Assembly (NCBI GenBank): GCA_937877595.1
Contig: CALFIY010000075.1
Span: 1 to 18,829, forward strand
Origin: an uncultured Prevotella sp.
GTDB taxonomy: Bacteria; Bacteroidota; Bacteroidia; Bacteroidales; Bacteroidaceae
DNA length: 18,829 bases
Reading direction: 5' to 3'
The notes beneath the pieces are model-generated. The model ran no database searches, was not told the origin of the DNA, and saw only the letters and a list, made by a program, of their open reading frames with translations. Made by a program: the position numbers and the translations under genes. Shown one piece after another: positions 1 to 8,056 of the stretch. Numbering within the stretch: position 1 is the first letter of the stretch; the number at the start of each line of letters is the position of its first letter.

Positions 1-1
1 A

Positions 2-280
2 GGGGATGAGGCAAATATATTTGCCGGAGATTTGGCAAGAATGTATTTAAAATTTGCGGACAAACAAGGATGGCAGACACAAATTTTGTCAAAAACAGAC
101 GCTCAGGAAGGGGTTGAAGCACTTGCAACTCTTACCCACTCCATGAATATATCAGTATCTCACCCAACGGCAGAGGTACATTTTTATGGAGAATATGGAA
201 AGTTGGCTGCAAAGTCCACATTATCAGCAGACAGAAATGATTATATGGACTATGATATAATCAGCGAAATTTTATCATGA
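2..280 (+). CDS. 5'-truncated release-factor-1-like (PCRF) fragment with an unrecognised tail
   Basis: The frame is open from base 2 and runs off the left edge, so the real start is not visible. The first ~27 residues (GDEANIFAGDLARMY, then a KxGW motif) match the PCRF domain of peptide chain release factor 1, which normally reads GGDEAxLFAGDLxRMY. After about residue 35 the match stops: the expected path toward the GGQ-containing domain is absent and the protein ends at about 92 residues with a tail I do not recognise (THSMNISVSHPTAEVHFYGEY, in part). It therefore cannot be a working RF1. It is either a small PCRF-domain relative or, more likely given its neighbours, two unrelated sequences joined near base 95. 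The downstream genes carry Firmicutes-style ribosome binding sites, so this fragment probably has the same source. Confidence 0.4.
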   Translation, partial: GDEANIFAGDLARMYLKFADKQGWQTQILSKTDAQEGVEALATLTHSMNISVSHPTAEVHFYGEYGKLAAKSTLSADRNDYMDYDIISEILS

Positions 281-333
281 CACGAAAGGAATTTAGTTTA
301 CAGGAACAGCTTTTTCTTCCTTTCCTTTCTGAA

Positions 334-358
334 GGGGGATGCAGAAGAAGCATCCCCC
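334..358. repeat. Perfect 9-bp hairpin between short ORFs
   Basis: GGGGGATGC (334-342) pairs with GCATCCCCC (350-358) around a 7-nt loop. It lies between the first fragment and the HTH gene. No T-run follows (the next bases are GGATACATAAAC), so it does not look like a standard intrinsic terminator. A role in mRNA processing or in translation of the next gene, 33 bases on, is possible. Confidence 0.55.
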
Positions 359-374
359 GGATACATAAACATAT

Positions 375-380
375 GGAGGT
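375..380 (+). promoter_or_regulatory. Shine-Dalgarno site GGAGGT
   Basis: A perfect GGAGGT stands 10 bases before the ATG at 391 and decides that start over upstream in-frame codons. Its strength is typical of Firmicutes and unlike the Bacteroidales genes in the rest of this window, whose start codons have no such motif. Confidence 0.8.
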
Positions 381-390
381 GACAATCAAT

Positions 391-630
391 ATGGAAAAAC
401 TTCTTACGAGGAAGGAGGCGGCAAAGCTCCTTGGCATCAGCATTGATACGCTGGATACTGCCAGGACTAATGGCCAGGTTTCCTTCGTTCAATACGTCGA
501 GAACGGCTGCGTATATTTTACAGAACAGAGCCTTCAGGAGTTCATTGCCCGGTCAACGCATAGGGCCAAGCCCAGGGAAGTCAATACCGGCACTACTTTC
601 AGGACTCCGAGAGTTCCGGCCCGAAGGTGA
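391..630 (+). CDS. Excisionase-like helix-turn-helix DNA-binding protein
   Basis: A 79-residue protein. Residues 1-45 carry a MerR/excisionase-type (HTH_17-like) winged helix: LLTRKEAAKLLGISIDTLD, followed by a wing and a tyrosine-rich strand (ENGCVYFTEQSLQEFI). The C-terminus is short and basic (TPRVPARR). Proteins of this kind bind DNA as recombination directionality factors or small regulators, and are commonly found just before tyrosine integrase genes in Firmicutes integrative elements. The next gene starts like such an integrase, which supports the call. The start at 391 is chosen from the GGAGGT site 10 bases upstream. Whether it acts as an excisionase or a repressor cannot be told from sequence. 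Its surroundings look chimeric, so the gene may not belong to the Bacteroidales genome that follows. Confidence 0.65.
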   Translation: MEKLLTRKEAAKLLGISIDTLDTARTNGQVSFVQYVENGCVYFTEQSLQEFIARSTHRAKPREVNTGTTFRTPRVPARR

Positions 631-640
631 CATCCTTGAT

Positions 641-659
641 TCAGGGATTGGCTCCCTGA
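641..659. repeat. 7-bp hairpin before integrase-like ORF
   Basis: TCAGGGA (641-647) pairs perfectly with TCCCTGA (653-659) around TTGGC. It sits between the HTH gene and the ribosome binding site of the next ORF (686-692). No T-run follows, so a terminator is unlikely. Confidence 0.4.
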
Positions 660-685
660 GACAATAGAGCTGCAGCCAAGAGGAA

Positions 686-692
686 GGGAGGT
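686..692 (+). promoter_or_regulatory. Shine-Dalgarno site GGGAGGT
   Basis: GGGAGGT ends 7 bases before the ATG at 700 and fixes that start. Like the site at 375-380, it points to a Firmicutes origin for this block. Confidence 0.8.
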
Positions 693-699
693 CACAGCA

Positions 700-1053
700 A
701 TGCCAAAGAAAAGAATACCGAATTTCAATTACAATACAGTGACGATCAAAGGCCACCAGTACTATAAAGCCTATGTCCAGAACGCTGATGAGAAAACCAT
801 CATCGTATACGGGAAGACCATAGAGGATCTTTGTGGGTGGTATAATGCCCATAATCTTCCGCCCTATGAGACGACCAGATTCTTCATAGGGGTGGATTAC
901 AAAAAGCCCAGAGCTTTCGGTATATACAGGGACGGGAACGAATTTGTCGTCTATAAGAATAAAGATAACGGCGAGAGAGCCGTAAGATATAAAGGCCCCG
1001 ACGAAGCCTATGCGGTTAACGAGATCTATCTTAAGTTAAAGAGTGTTTTATGA
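700..1053 (+). CDS. Chimeric ORF: integrase N-terminus joined to an unrelated Firmicutes-like segment
   Basis: A 117-residue ORF. Residues 1-45 (MPKKRIPNFNYNTVTIKG, then YYKAYVQNADEKTIIVYGKT) resemble the N-terminal arm-DNA-binding region of Firmicutes tyrosine integrases, which usually follow an excisionase-like gene as here. From about residue 46 the text changes. A segment beginning GWYNAHNLPPYETT, with motifs FGIYRDGNEFVVYKNK and RYKGPDEAYAVNE, resembles, from memory, the N-terminal part of Lachnospiraceae proteins of unknown function. There is no core-binding or catalytic domain (no R...HxxR...Y), so it cannot recombine DNA. It ends at a TGA overlapping the ATG of susC. I read it as two Firmicutes fragments joined near base 837. 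A real domain fusion is possible but less likely given the other apparent joins nearby. Confidence 0.4.
   Translation: MPKKRIPNFNYNTVTIKGHQYYKAYVQNADEKTIIVYGKTIEDLCGWYNAHNLPPYETTRFFIGVDYKKPRAFGIYRDGNEFVVYKNKDNGERAVRYKGPDEAYAVNEIYLKLKSVL
1036..1053. other. Probable chimeric junction between Firmicutes-like and Bacteroidales DNA
   Basis: The sequence reads on in the preceding ORF to GTT TTA TGA (1045-1053) while susC starts at the ATG at 1050. The left side has strong Shine-Dalgarno sites and Firmicutes-like proteins. The right side is a Bacteroidales susC with no room for its promoter or leader. A short shared string such as TTTTATGAAAA at the join could explain an assembly error. The exact breakpoint within these bases is inferred. 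Confidence 0.65.
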
Positions 1054-4000
1054 AAAAAAGACTGACGATGTTTTTGGCATGTCTCTTCCTTGTAGTGGGG
1101 GGGGCAATCGCCCAGACTAAAGTGAACGGCACAGTAGTGTCGCAAGAGGACAATCAGCCTGTTATCGGTGCTTCTGTTCTCGTTGTGGGCACTAATGTAG
1201 GTGCCGTGACAGATGCCAATGGTCGCTTCTCGCTGACAGTGCCAGCCGACAAGAAGACCCTGCGCATCACGTATGTTGGAATGGAGCCTCTTGAGGTGAG
1301 CGCTCGTCCTAACATGCGCATCGTGCTGACCAGCGACCAGACGGCTCTTGACGAAGTCGTCGTTGTTGCTTATGGTACGCAGAAGAAGTCTTCGTTCACT
1401 GGTTCTGCCGCCATGGTAGGTTCCCAGGAACTTGACAAGCATGTTACTACTAACGTAGCCAATGCATTGGCCGGTTCTGTTCCTGGCCTGCAGATTCGTG
1501 GTGGTAGCGGTGCTCCTGGTGCTTCGCAGGGTAAGATCAATATCCGTGGTATTGCCTCTATGTATGCTAACACCGACCCTCTTATTATTGTTGACGGTGC
1601 TCCTTACTCTGCATCGCTGAGCAACATTTCCCAGGAAGATATTGAGTCTGTATCCGTGCTTAAGGATGCTGCTTCTGCAGCCCTTTACGGATCGCGCGGT
1701 GCTGCCGGTGTTATACTTATTACTACCAAGAAGGGTAACAAGCAGTCTCCAAAGGTTAATGTCAACATGCGTTGGGGTGCCAACAGCCGTGCCGTCCAGG
1801 AGTATGAGAAGATCAGCAGTCCGGCACAGTATTATGAGGTTGCTTATGCAGGTCTTAACAACTACTATATTGAGCAGGGCAACAGCGTAAGCGATGCTAA
1901 CCGCCTGGCTAACGAGCATCTTATCTCGGCTCTCGGCTATCAGGTTTACACTGTGCCCAACGGACAGTATCTCATAGGTACTGACGGAAAACTTAACCCA
2001 AATGCTACTCTCGGCTATGCACAGAAGTATAACGGCGAGACATATTGGTATCAGCCAGACGACTGGACAGACGAGGCTTACAAGACTGGTTTCCGTCAGG
2101 AGTACGAAGTTAACATGAGCGGTGGTACTGACAAGAGTGACTATTTCATCTCTGCCGGCTATCTGAATGAGGATGGTATCATCGACAACTCAAGTTACGA
2201 GCGTTTCAATGCCCGTCTGAAGGTTAACTACGATCTTACCAAGTGGCTGCATGTCGGTGCCAATGTTGGCTACACCCACAGCAACACTATCAGCAACCCA
2301 AACAATGACGAGTATCAACTTGGTTCTACCAACCTGAGTTACTACACTTCGCGCATCGCTCCTATCTATCCTATATACGTGCGCGTACTCGGTCCTGGTG
2401 GCATACCCATCATTCGTACCGATGTCAATGGAAATCCTCAGTACGACTACGGTCGTCCTGGCACAGACTATCCTAACCCACGTGCTTTCTTGCAGACAGG
2501 TAACCCTCTCGGTTCCAACCACTATAACGATTTGAACACGGTTGGCAATCAGTTGAATGCTACTGGCGTTGTAGATATCCGCTTTACCGATTGGTTGCGC
2601 TTCAATGCAACGAGCACCATCAACTGGGGACACAGCAACTACTCTAAGTACGACAGCCAACTCTATGGTCCGAAGGTTAGTGTGAACGGTGAGATTGCCA
2701 AGTATCAGAACGATGCATATCGTCAGAACCACGTTCAAACCCTTAACTTCAACAAGAGTTTCGGCGAGCATAGCCTGTCGGCTACGCTGGGTCACGAGTG
2801 GTACGACACTAAGACCACTTACCTTACCGCTACAGGCCAGGGTCTGTTTACTCCCGACGTTAAGGAAATCAATGCTGCTGCCAACCAGCAGTACAAGTCT
2901 GGCTCTTACACTACTGAGCACAACGTAGAAGGTTACTTTGGCCGCGTGCTCTATAACTACAACGAGAAATACTTTGCCGATGCCTCGCTGCGTCGTGATG
3001 CTACCAGCCGCTTCGCTAAGGAGAACCGCTGGGGTACTTTCTGGAGCGTTGGTGCCGGCTGGCTCATCAACAAGGAGAGTTTCTTCACGGCCAAATGGGT
3101 TGACCAGTTGAAACTGAAGGCTTCTGTTGGTTCTACCGGTAACGAGGGTCTGCCCTTCAACTGGTCGTACACCGACATCTACACTTTGTCTCCATCGTCG
3201 TCTACGCAGATGACACCGTCGTTCTATCGTATTGGTAACGAAGATATCACCTGGGAGACAACGACAGCCTTCAACATCGGTTTGGACTTCGCTTTGTTTA
3301 AGAATCGTCTGACTGGTAGCATTGAGTACTACAACAAGAAGACCACCGACCTGCTCTTCTTCGTGTCGGTGCCTGAAAGTTTCGGTGCTCGCGGCTACTA
3401 TGGCAATATCGGTGACAAGCGTTCTACTGGTGTTGAACTTGTGCTCAGCGGCGACCTTGTCCGTACAAAGAACATCAACTGGAATGTCAACTTCAACATT
3501 GCCCATAACAAGGAGAAGATTCTGAAACTTCCTGAGAACAAAATCCGCGTTAACGGTGGTTTCGCAGAAACATGGATTCCTGTCAGCAGCGGTGCTACGA
3601 GTGGTTCCGTGCAGATGTGGTACGAGGAGGGTGGTTCGCTCTACTGCCCATTCACTTACAGTTATGCTGGTGTGAACGAGAAGGGTGAGGCTCTCTACTG
3701 GTACGACGAAGACCTTTCGCCTGCAGGTGGCAAGGTGGATGCCGACGGCAACCCCATTACCAACAATACTGCAAAGGCAGGTTCTAAGAAGTCGGGCACT
3801 ACAACCAACATCGGTGAGGCTACCCGCTACGCCGGCAAGTCGATGCTGCCAAAGGCATTCGGTGGTTTTGGCACTACAATAACAGTCTACGGATTTGATG
3901 TAGCCGTCAATTTCGACTATCAGTTGGGTGGTAAGATTTACGACTTGCAGTATGCTTCCCTTATGAGCAACTGGGAGAACGACGGCGATGCCGGTAGCGC

Positions 4001-4343
4001 TTTCCACGTAGACCTTCTCAAGTCGTGGACGCCTTCCAACACTACGTCTAACATACCTCGCTTCCAGTATGGCGACCGCTATACTGTTGCTACAAGCGAT
4101 CGTTTCCTGACGTCTGCTTCATACCTTAACTTCCAGTCGTTCTCGGTTGGCTATACTTTGCCAAAGCAACTCACTGCCAAGGTTAATGTTGATAAGGTTC
4201 GTCTGTATGTTACGGGCGAGAACCTCTACTTCTGGAGCAAGCGCAAGGGTCTTGACCCACGCTATGACTACGGTGCTACGGAGGCTCTTACGCCATACTC
4301 TCTGATGCGTACCATCATGGGTGGTGTACAGGTTTCATTCTAA
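1050..4343 (+). CDS. susC: SusC-family TonB-dependent outer-membrane transporter
   Basis: A 1097-residue outer-membrane protein of usual length for the SusC (RagA) family. It has a signal peptide (residues 1-21, ending GGAIAQ) and a carboxypeptidase-D-like regulatory domain at ~23-95 (GTVVSQEDNQPVIGASV, GAVTDANGRFSL). A SusC signature follows (LDEVVVVAYGTQKK, ~103-116), then a plug domain with GTxxPLIIVDG-type and SVLKDAASAALYGSRGA motifs. The 22-strand barrel ends in aromatic VQVSF. With the next gene it forms a SusCD complex that imports an oligosaccharide or peptide, driven by TonB. The substrate cannot be read from sequence. It leads an operon with susD (37 bp downstream) and a third lipoprotein. 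Its promoter is not in the window because the upstream DNA switches to Firmicutes-like sequence right at the start codon. The ATG at 1050 is supported by the signal peptide. Confidence 0.95.
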   Translation: MKKRLTMFLACLFLVVGGAIAQTKVNGTVVSQEDNQPVIGASVLVVGTNVGAVTDANGRFSLTVPADKKTLRITYVGMEPLEVSARPNMRIVLTSDQTALDEVVVVAYGTQKKSSFTGSAAMVGSQELDKHVTTNVANALAGSVPGLQIRGGSGAPGASQGKINIRGIASMYANTDPLIIVDGAPYSASLSNISQEDIESVSVLKDAASAALYGSRGAAGVILITTKKGNKQSPKVNVNMRWGANSRAVQEYEKISSPAQYYEVAYAGLNNYYIEQGNSVSDANRLANEHLISALGYQVYTVPNGQYLIGTDGKLNPNATLGYAQKYNGETYWYQPDDWTDEAYKTGFRQEYEVNMSGGTDKSDYFISAGYLNEDGIIDNSSYERFNARLKVNYDLTKWLHVGANVGYTHSNTISNPNNDEYQLGSTNLSYYTSRIAPIYPIYVRVLGPGGIPIIRTDVNGNPQYDYGRPGTDYPNPRAFLQTGNPLGSNHYNDLNTVGNQLNATGVVDIRFTDWLRFNATSTINWGHSNYSKYDSQLYGPKVSVNGEIAKYQNDAYRQNHVQTLNFNKSFGEHSLSATLGHEWYDTKTTYLTATGQGLFTPDVKEINAAANQQYKSGSYTTEHNVEGYFGRVLYNYNEKYFADASLRRDATSRFAKENRWGTFWSVGAGWLINKESFFTAKWVDQLKLKASVGSTGNEGLPFNWSYTDIYTLSPSSSTQMTPSFYRIGNEDITWETTTAFNIGLDFALFKNRLTGSIEYYNKKTTDLLFFVSVPESFGARGYYGNIGDKRSTGVELVLSGDLVRTKNINWNVNFNIAHNKEKILKLPENKIRVNGGFAETWIPVSSGATSGSVQMWYEEGGSLYCPFTYSYAGVNEKGEALYWYDEDLSPAGGKVDADGNPITNNTAKAGSKKSGTTTNIGEATRYAGKSMLPKAFGGFGTTITVYGFDVAVNFDYQLGGKIYDLQYASLMSNWENDGDAGSAFHVDLLKSWTPSNTTSNIPRFQYGDRYTVATSDRFLTSASYLNFQSFSVGYTLPKQLTAKVNVDKVRLYVTGENLYFWSKRKGLDPRYDYGATEALTPYSLMRTIMGGVQVSF

Positions 4344-4380
4344 CGGATAACGGTATCAATTAGCAGAAAAAAGATAGATT

Positions 4381-6081
4381 ATGAAAAAATCAATAATATA
4401 CATTGCAGCCTTGGCCTTGACTGTTGTCTTGACCATGAACAGTTGCATAAAGGAGATTGATCCTCAGACCAGTTATGTTACAGCAGAGCAGGCTGAGAAT
4501 GCTCCTGGAGCCTACGACAACTTCGTAGCCTCTCTTACGGGCTCACTTAATGGCGAGTTCACCTACAGTGGAGCCAGCCAGTACCCTTGGGATTTTGGCT
4601 ATCCTTCGTTCTTCCTGCAGCGCGACGTGATGGGACAGGATATCGTGTGCACGAGCAGTGGCTCAGAGTGGTACACAACGTGGTACACCTGCGGCACAGG
4701 CCTTGGCCCGACGTATGCCGTATGTCAGTTGCCTTGGACTTACTATTATGGCTGGATTAAGAACTGCAGCATTGTAATTTCCCAGTCGGGCGACAACCCT
4801 GTTGGCGAGAAGGCTACCGGTGCTGGTATTGCCTACGCTATGCGTGCTATGTTCTACGAGGATCTTGCTCGTATGTATGCTCCACAGACCTACGCTGCCA
4901 ATTTGCAGGCTGAGACGGTGCCCATCGTTACCGAGGAGACTACCGATCCGGAGAACCCCCGTGCTACCAACAAAGAGATTTGGGATTTCATCATCTCTGA
5001 CCTTAACAAGGCAGAACAACTGCTCGCAGGTTACCAGCGCAGCGATGTCTACACGCCAAACATCAATGTGGTGTATGGTCTGAAGGCTCGCGCATACCTG
5101 ACAATGGAAGACTGGGCAAATGCTGAGAAGTACGCCAAACTTGCACAGGAGGGTTATTCTGTGATGGGCGAGAGCGAATATCTCTCGCAGACTGACGGTT
5201 TCAACAAGCCAAACAACTCGTGGATTTTCGGTCTGACATACCGTTCGAGCGATCCTAATATCACCGAGAACGATGCCGACTCAAGTTGGGGTTCGCAGAT
5301 GATTATCGAGGTTAGCGCTTCTGAGTGCGGATACTCTGCCAACTATATTGGTCCGAAGCGTATCGATGCTCACCTCTACAACACCATTCCTGCCACCGAC
5401 TTCCGTCGCAAGTGCTGGATTGATCCTGCTGTAGACGTAGTGCTTGGTGCACTCGACGAGACTGCCATGTCTACTGCCGCCGGCCAGGCTGCCATTGCTT
5501 CTGTCCTTGGCGACTACACTGACGACCCTGTTGGCGTATATAATACATGCTACAATGTCGCTGCATACGCTGCTGCCGGCTATGTGCCTGTTAAGTTCCG
5601 TCCGAAGGATGGCGTTCACGACAATCAGTACACTGCTTTCACCGTTGCCGTTCCTCTGATGCGCGTTGAGGAGATGAAACTCATCGAGGCCGAGGCTGCT
5701 GGTATGCAGAACGAGGCTCGTGGCATTCAGTTGCTTACTGCTTTTGCTCAGACCCGCGATGCCAACTACACCTATGGCACTCACAACGAGGCCTATAGCA
5801 GCACCAGGGCTACTGCCTTCCAGAACGAAGTTTGGTGGCAGCGCCGTGTAGAGTTGTGGGGTGAAGGTTTTGCTACGTTCGACATCAAGCGTCTGGAGAA
5901 AGGCATCATCCGCTCTTACGATGGTACTAACCACGTGAAAGGATATCAGTGGAACACAACCTCTACTCCTGTATGGATGAACCTCTGCATTGTTCAGACA
6001 GAGACTAACAACAACCCTGCCTGCACGAACAATGAGACACCAATTCCTCCATCAAGCGACTCTGAACCATACGTGTGGTAA
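4381..6081 (+). CDS. susD: SusD-family surface nutrient-binding lipoprotein
   Basis: A 566-residue lipoprotein with a signal peptide and lipobox cysteine at C22 (TMNSC), followed by an acidic stretch (IKEIDPQ). The SusD fold is indicated by TPR-like helices (VVYGLKARAYLTMEDWANAEKYAK near residues 225-250) and the C-terminal family motif (WWQRRVELWGEGFATFDIKRLEKG, around 486-510, where SusD proteins read RRxELWGEGxRxFDxKR). It sits on the cell surface as the lid of the SusC channel and gives substrate specificity. It lies 37 bp after susC and 38 bp before the third gene, consistent with one transcript. Several W and Y residues in the first 100 positions (YPWDFGYPSFF) could belong to the ligand site, but this is inference. 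Confidence 0.93.
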   Translation: MKKSIIYIAALALTVVLTMNSCIKEIDPQTSYVTAEQAENAPGAYDNFVASLTGSLNGEFTYSGASQYPWDFGYPSFFLQRDVMGQDIVCTSSGSEWYTTWYTCGTGLGPTYAVCQLPWTYYYGWIKNCSIVISQSGDNPVGEKATGAGIAYAMRAMFYEDLARMYAPQTYAANLQAETVPIVTEETTDPENPRATNKEIWDFIISDLNKAEQLLAGYQRSDVYTPNINVVYGLKARAYLTMEDWANAEKYAKLAQEGYSVMGESEYLSQTDGFNKPNNSWIFGLTYRSSDPNITENDADSSWGSQMIIEVSASECGYSANYIGPKRIDAHLYNTIPATDFRRKCWIDPAVDVVLGALDETAMSTAAGQAAIASVLGDYTDDPVGVYNTCYNVAAYAAAGYVPVKFRPKDGVHDNQYTAFTVAVPLMRVEEMKLIEAEAAGMQNEARGIQLLTAFAQTRDANYTYGTHNEAYSSTRATAFQNEVWWQRRVELWGEGFATFDIKRLEKGIIRSYDGTNHVKGYQWNTTSTPVWMNLCIVQTETNNNPACTNNETPIPPSSDSEPYVW

Positions 6082-6119
6082 GTCATTAAGTCAAGTAAAA
6101 TTTAACGAGAACAAAGAAT

Positions 6120-7949
6120 ATGAAAAAATATATTGAAAGCCTAATGCTGATGTTCATTGCCGCAGTGGGTTTCACCGCCTGCTCTGATAGCGATGACGAC
6201 TACAAGTGGGCAACGGTCAGTGGCGAGCAGGTGTACTTTGCTAACACTCTTCCTGCAAAGTACGATGTCAGTATAGAAGACTCCACGCTTACCATCGAGT
6301 TGAGCCGTGTCAACACTGCCACAGCGTTGACAGCCGATATCACTATTGCTGATACCACTGGCACATACTCAATACCCAGCAGCGTGACTTTCCCTGCCGG
6401 CAGCAAAACAGCAGAAATAGTTGTAAGTTTTGATCCTACGGTTTGGGGTTATGACAATTATGTTGAAGCAACTCTCTCAATCGCCAATGCAGCGCTCACC
6501 AGTGCCTATGGTGCAACATCCTACACTTTCTCTGCAGGAATACCTTCGCCATACGTTTCATTAGGAAAAGGTAAGTTCGTTGAGGATTTCTTCTTTGGCT
6601 TTGAACAGGCTGTTGAAATCAAGCAGAATCAGGAGAACACCAATGTATATCGTATATATGGTGCCTTCGACCAGGTTGACGATGGCAATCAGAGCGAGTA
6701 TATCGAGTTGACTTTGCTGCAGCCAGGTCAGACGCTCTTTGGCTCTCCTGTTACACTGGACGGACTTGTCTACTGGTCTCCTTTCAACACGGGTTATCAC
6801 CATTCAACCTACGATGCTGATATTATGATATATCACCCATCTAAATTCACTGCTTACAGCACAGAGGACACATGGGTTCTCAGCAAGGTGCTTGCATATC
6901 AGGAAGATGGCGTTACACCAGGTCAGATTCAGTTGGCTCCTGTCTATTATATGGACGGCATTGGTGGCTGGGCTGCTTATTCGCAGAGCACCGAGGGAAT
7001 GGTCATCATCACCTTCCCGGGCTATGCCCCTAAGGACTATTCGCTCAGTGCTGAGTTCGTCAGCCAAGGTCTGAACCGCGATGGCGTTGCTGAGGCAACA
7101 TTCAGCATTACGCTTGGTGAAGACTTGCAGTCTGTTAAGTATGCACTGGTGTCTGGCATAGCCCGTGGCGCTATCGACGATGTGATTGATGGCGTTATAG
7201 CCAGTGAAGAGGCTCTTGAGAGTGGCACGTACAGTGTTCCTTTCACGGGCAATGGCCGTCAGACGCTTGTCTTGGTGGGCTATGCCGATGGTGAGCCGCA
7301 GACCACTGCTCTTGTCACCTTCGTTGCCAGCACGTATGCTGCTCAGGACACTTGGAAGTCGCTTGGCGTAGGCCTGTATACTGAGGAGGCTCTTCTCAGC
7401 ATATACGGTGCAAATCCCTACACTTATGAAGTAGAGATACAAGAGAGCGAGACAAATCCTGGCATTTATCGTCTGGTTAATGCCTACGGTGAGGCTTTCC
7501 CATACAATGAGGATGGCGACTACGACGCTTCGCGCGACTACTATATCGAGGTGAATGCTCAGGATGCTGACGCTGTCTATATCCCATCGCAGCAGACTGG
7601 ACTTAACTGGGGCGACGGTGAGTTCATCATCCAGAGCCTGGGCTCTTACTTTCTTGACGCTGGCTACTCCTTCACGCAGTTGAAGACCGGAGGCTTGATG
7701 GGCACACTGAAGGATGGTGTCATCACCTTCCCCGAAGATGGTCTGGTCGCTACCCTGCTTGGCACAGGAATGTGGCGGGTTGGCACAGGCATTGCGTCTA
7801 TCGTTCTTCCTTCGGCAGTGCCTGACGCTGCTCCAGTAGCGAAGGCTCCTGTACGTAAGGCTCGCCGTGTGGCTGCTACAAGCAAGACCGCAGTAAGCAA
7901 GAGCCAGTTGATCCGTGCACTGCCGTTGGATAAGGCAGTAAAGAGATAA
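6120..7949 (+). CDS. Surface lipoprotein of the Sus operon, probable glycan-binding protein (SusE/SGBP position)
   Basis: A 609-residue lipoprotein: signal peptide, lipobox FTAC with C21, then SDSDDD, the acidic export signal that sends Bacteroidetes lipoproteins to the cell surface. Residues ~45-140 resemble a Calx-beta or BACON-like beta-sandwich (DSTLTIELSRVNTATALTA, VTFPAGSKTAEIVVSFD). The rest is beta-rich with many aromatic residues and two similar-looking blocks: one starts at PSPYVSLGKGKFVEDFFF (~142), the other near DTWKSLGVGLYTEEALLS (~412). This suggests an internal duplication. The position after susCD is that of surface glycan-binding proteins. The last ~42 residues are odd for such a protein: rich in A, K and R, with 11 basic and only two acidic residues (for example APVRKARRVAATSKTAVSK). 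No catalytic motif is visible. The next feature is a strong terminator hairpin, so the operon ends here. Confidence 0.8.
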   Translation: MKKYIESLMLMFIAAVGFTACSDSDDDYKWATVSGEQVYFANTLPAKYDVSIEDSTLTIELSRVNTATALTADITIADTTGTYSIPSSVTFPAGSKTAEIVVSFDPTVWGYDNYVEATLSIANAALTSAYGATSYTFSAGIPSPYVSLGKGKFVEDFFFGFEQAVEIKQNQENTNVYRIYGAFDQVDDGNQSEYIELTLLQPGQTLFGSPVTLDGLVYWSPFNTGYHHSTYDADIMIYHPSKFTAYSTEDTWVLSKVLAYQEDGVTPGQIQLAPVYYMDGIGGWAAYSQSTEGMVIITFPGYAPKDYSLSAEFVSQGLNRDGVAEATFSITLGEDLQSVKYALVSGIARGAIDDVIDGVIASEEALESGTYSVPFTGNGRQTLVLVGYADGEPQTTALVTFVASTYAAQDTWKSLGVGLYTEEALLSIYGANPYTYEVEIQESETNPGIYRLVNAYGEAFPYNEDGDYDASRDYYIEVNAQDADAVYIPSQQTGLNWGDGEFIIQSLGSYFLDAGYSFTQLKTGGLMGTLKDGVITFPEDGLVATLLGTGMWRVGTGIASIVLPSAVPDAAPVAKAPVRKARRVAATSKTAVSKSQLIRALPLDKAVKR

Positions 7950-7968
7950 TCTTTTAGCCAAGAGGTAA

Positions 7969-8019
7969 AAACAGGAAAAACTGCAGCCGTCGTTCTGATG
8001 GTTGCAGTTTTTCCTGTTT
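7969..8019. terminator. Bidirectional intrinsic terminator
   Basis: A 17-bp perfect stem (7969-7985 with 8003-8019) is extended by two G-C pairs and one G-U pair around an 11-nt loop. The arms contain A-runs on the left and T-runs on the right, so it can act in both directions. It lies between the end of the Sus operon and the end of the convergent gene 8057-9046. Confidence 0.85.
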
Positions 8020-8056
8020 GTTCACTTCACGTGCCTAATGGTAATCTCCAAAGGTT

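Noticed and set aside
334..358. Hairpin considered as an intrinsic terminator
   Set aside because: The stem is strong but no T-run follows on either useful side.
1..1053. Interpretation as a genuine integrated mobile element at the susC locus
   Set aside because: The integrase lacks a catalytic domain, no attachment-site repeats are visible, and several ORFs look spliced; an assembly chimera explains this better.
2190..4007. A 605-codon open frame on the minus strand inside susC
   Set aside because: It lies wholly antisense to a well-supported SusC gene, has no signal, domain or promoter box, and is explained by codon bias leaving the opposite strand free of stops.
6804..7961. A 385-codon minus-strand frame inside the third Sus gene
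   Set aside because: No recognisable domain, no promoter, and the plus-strand gene with lipobox and surface-export signal accounts for the region.
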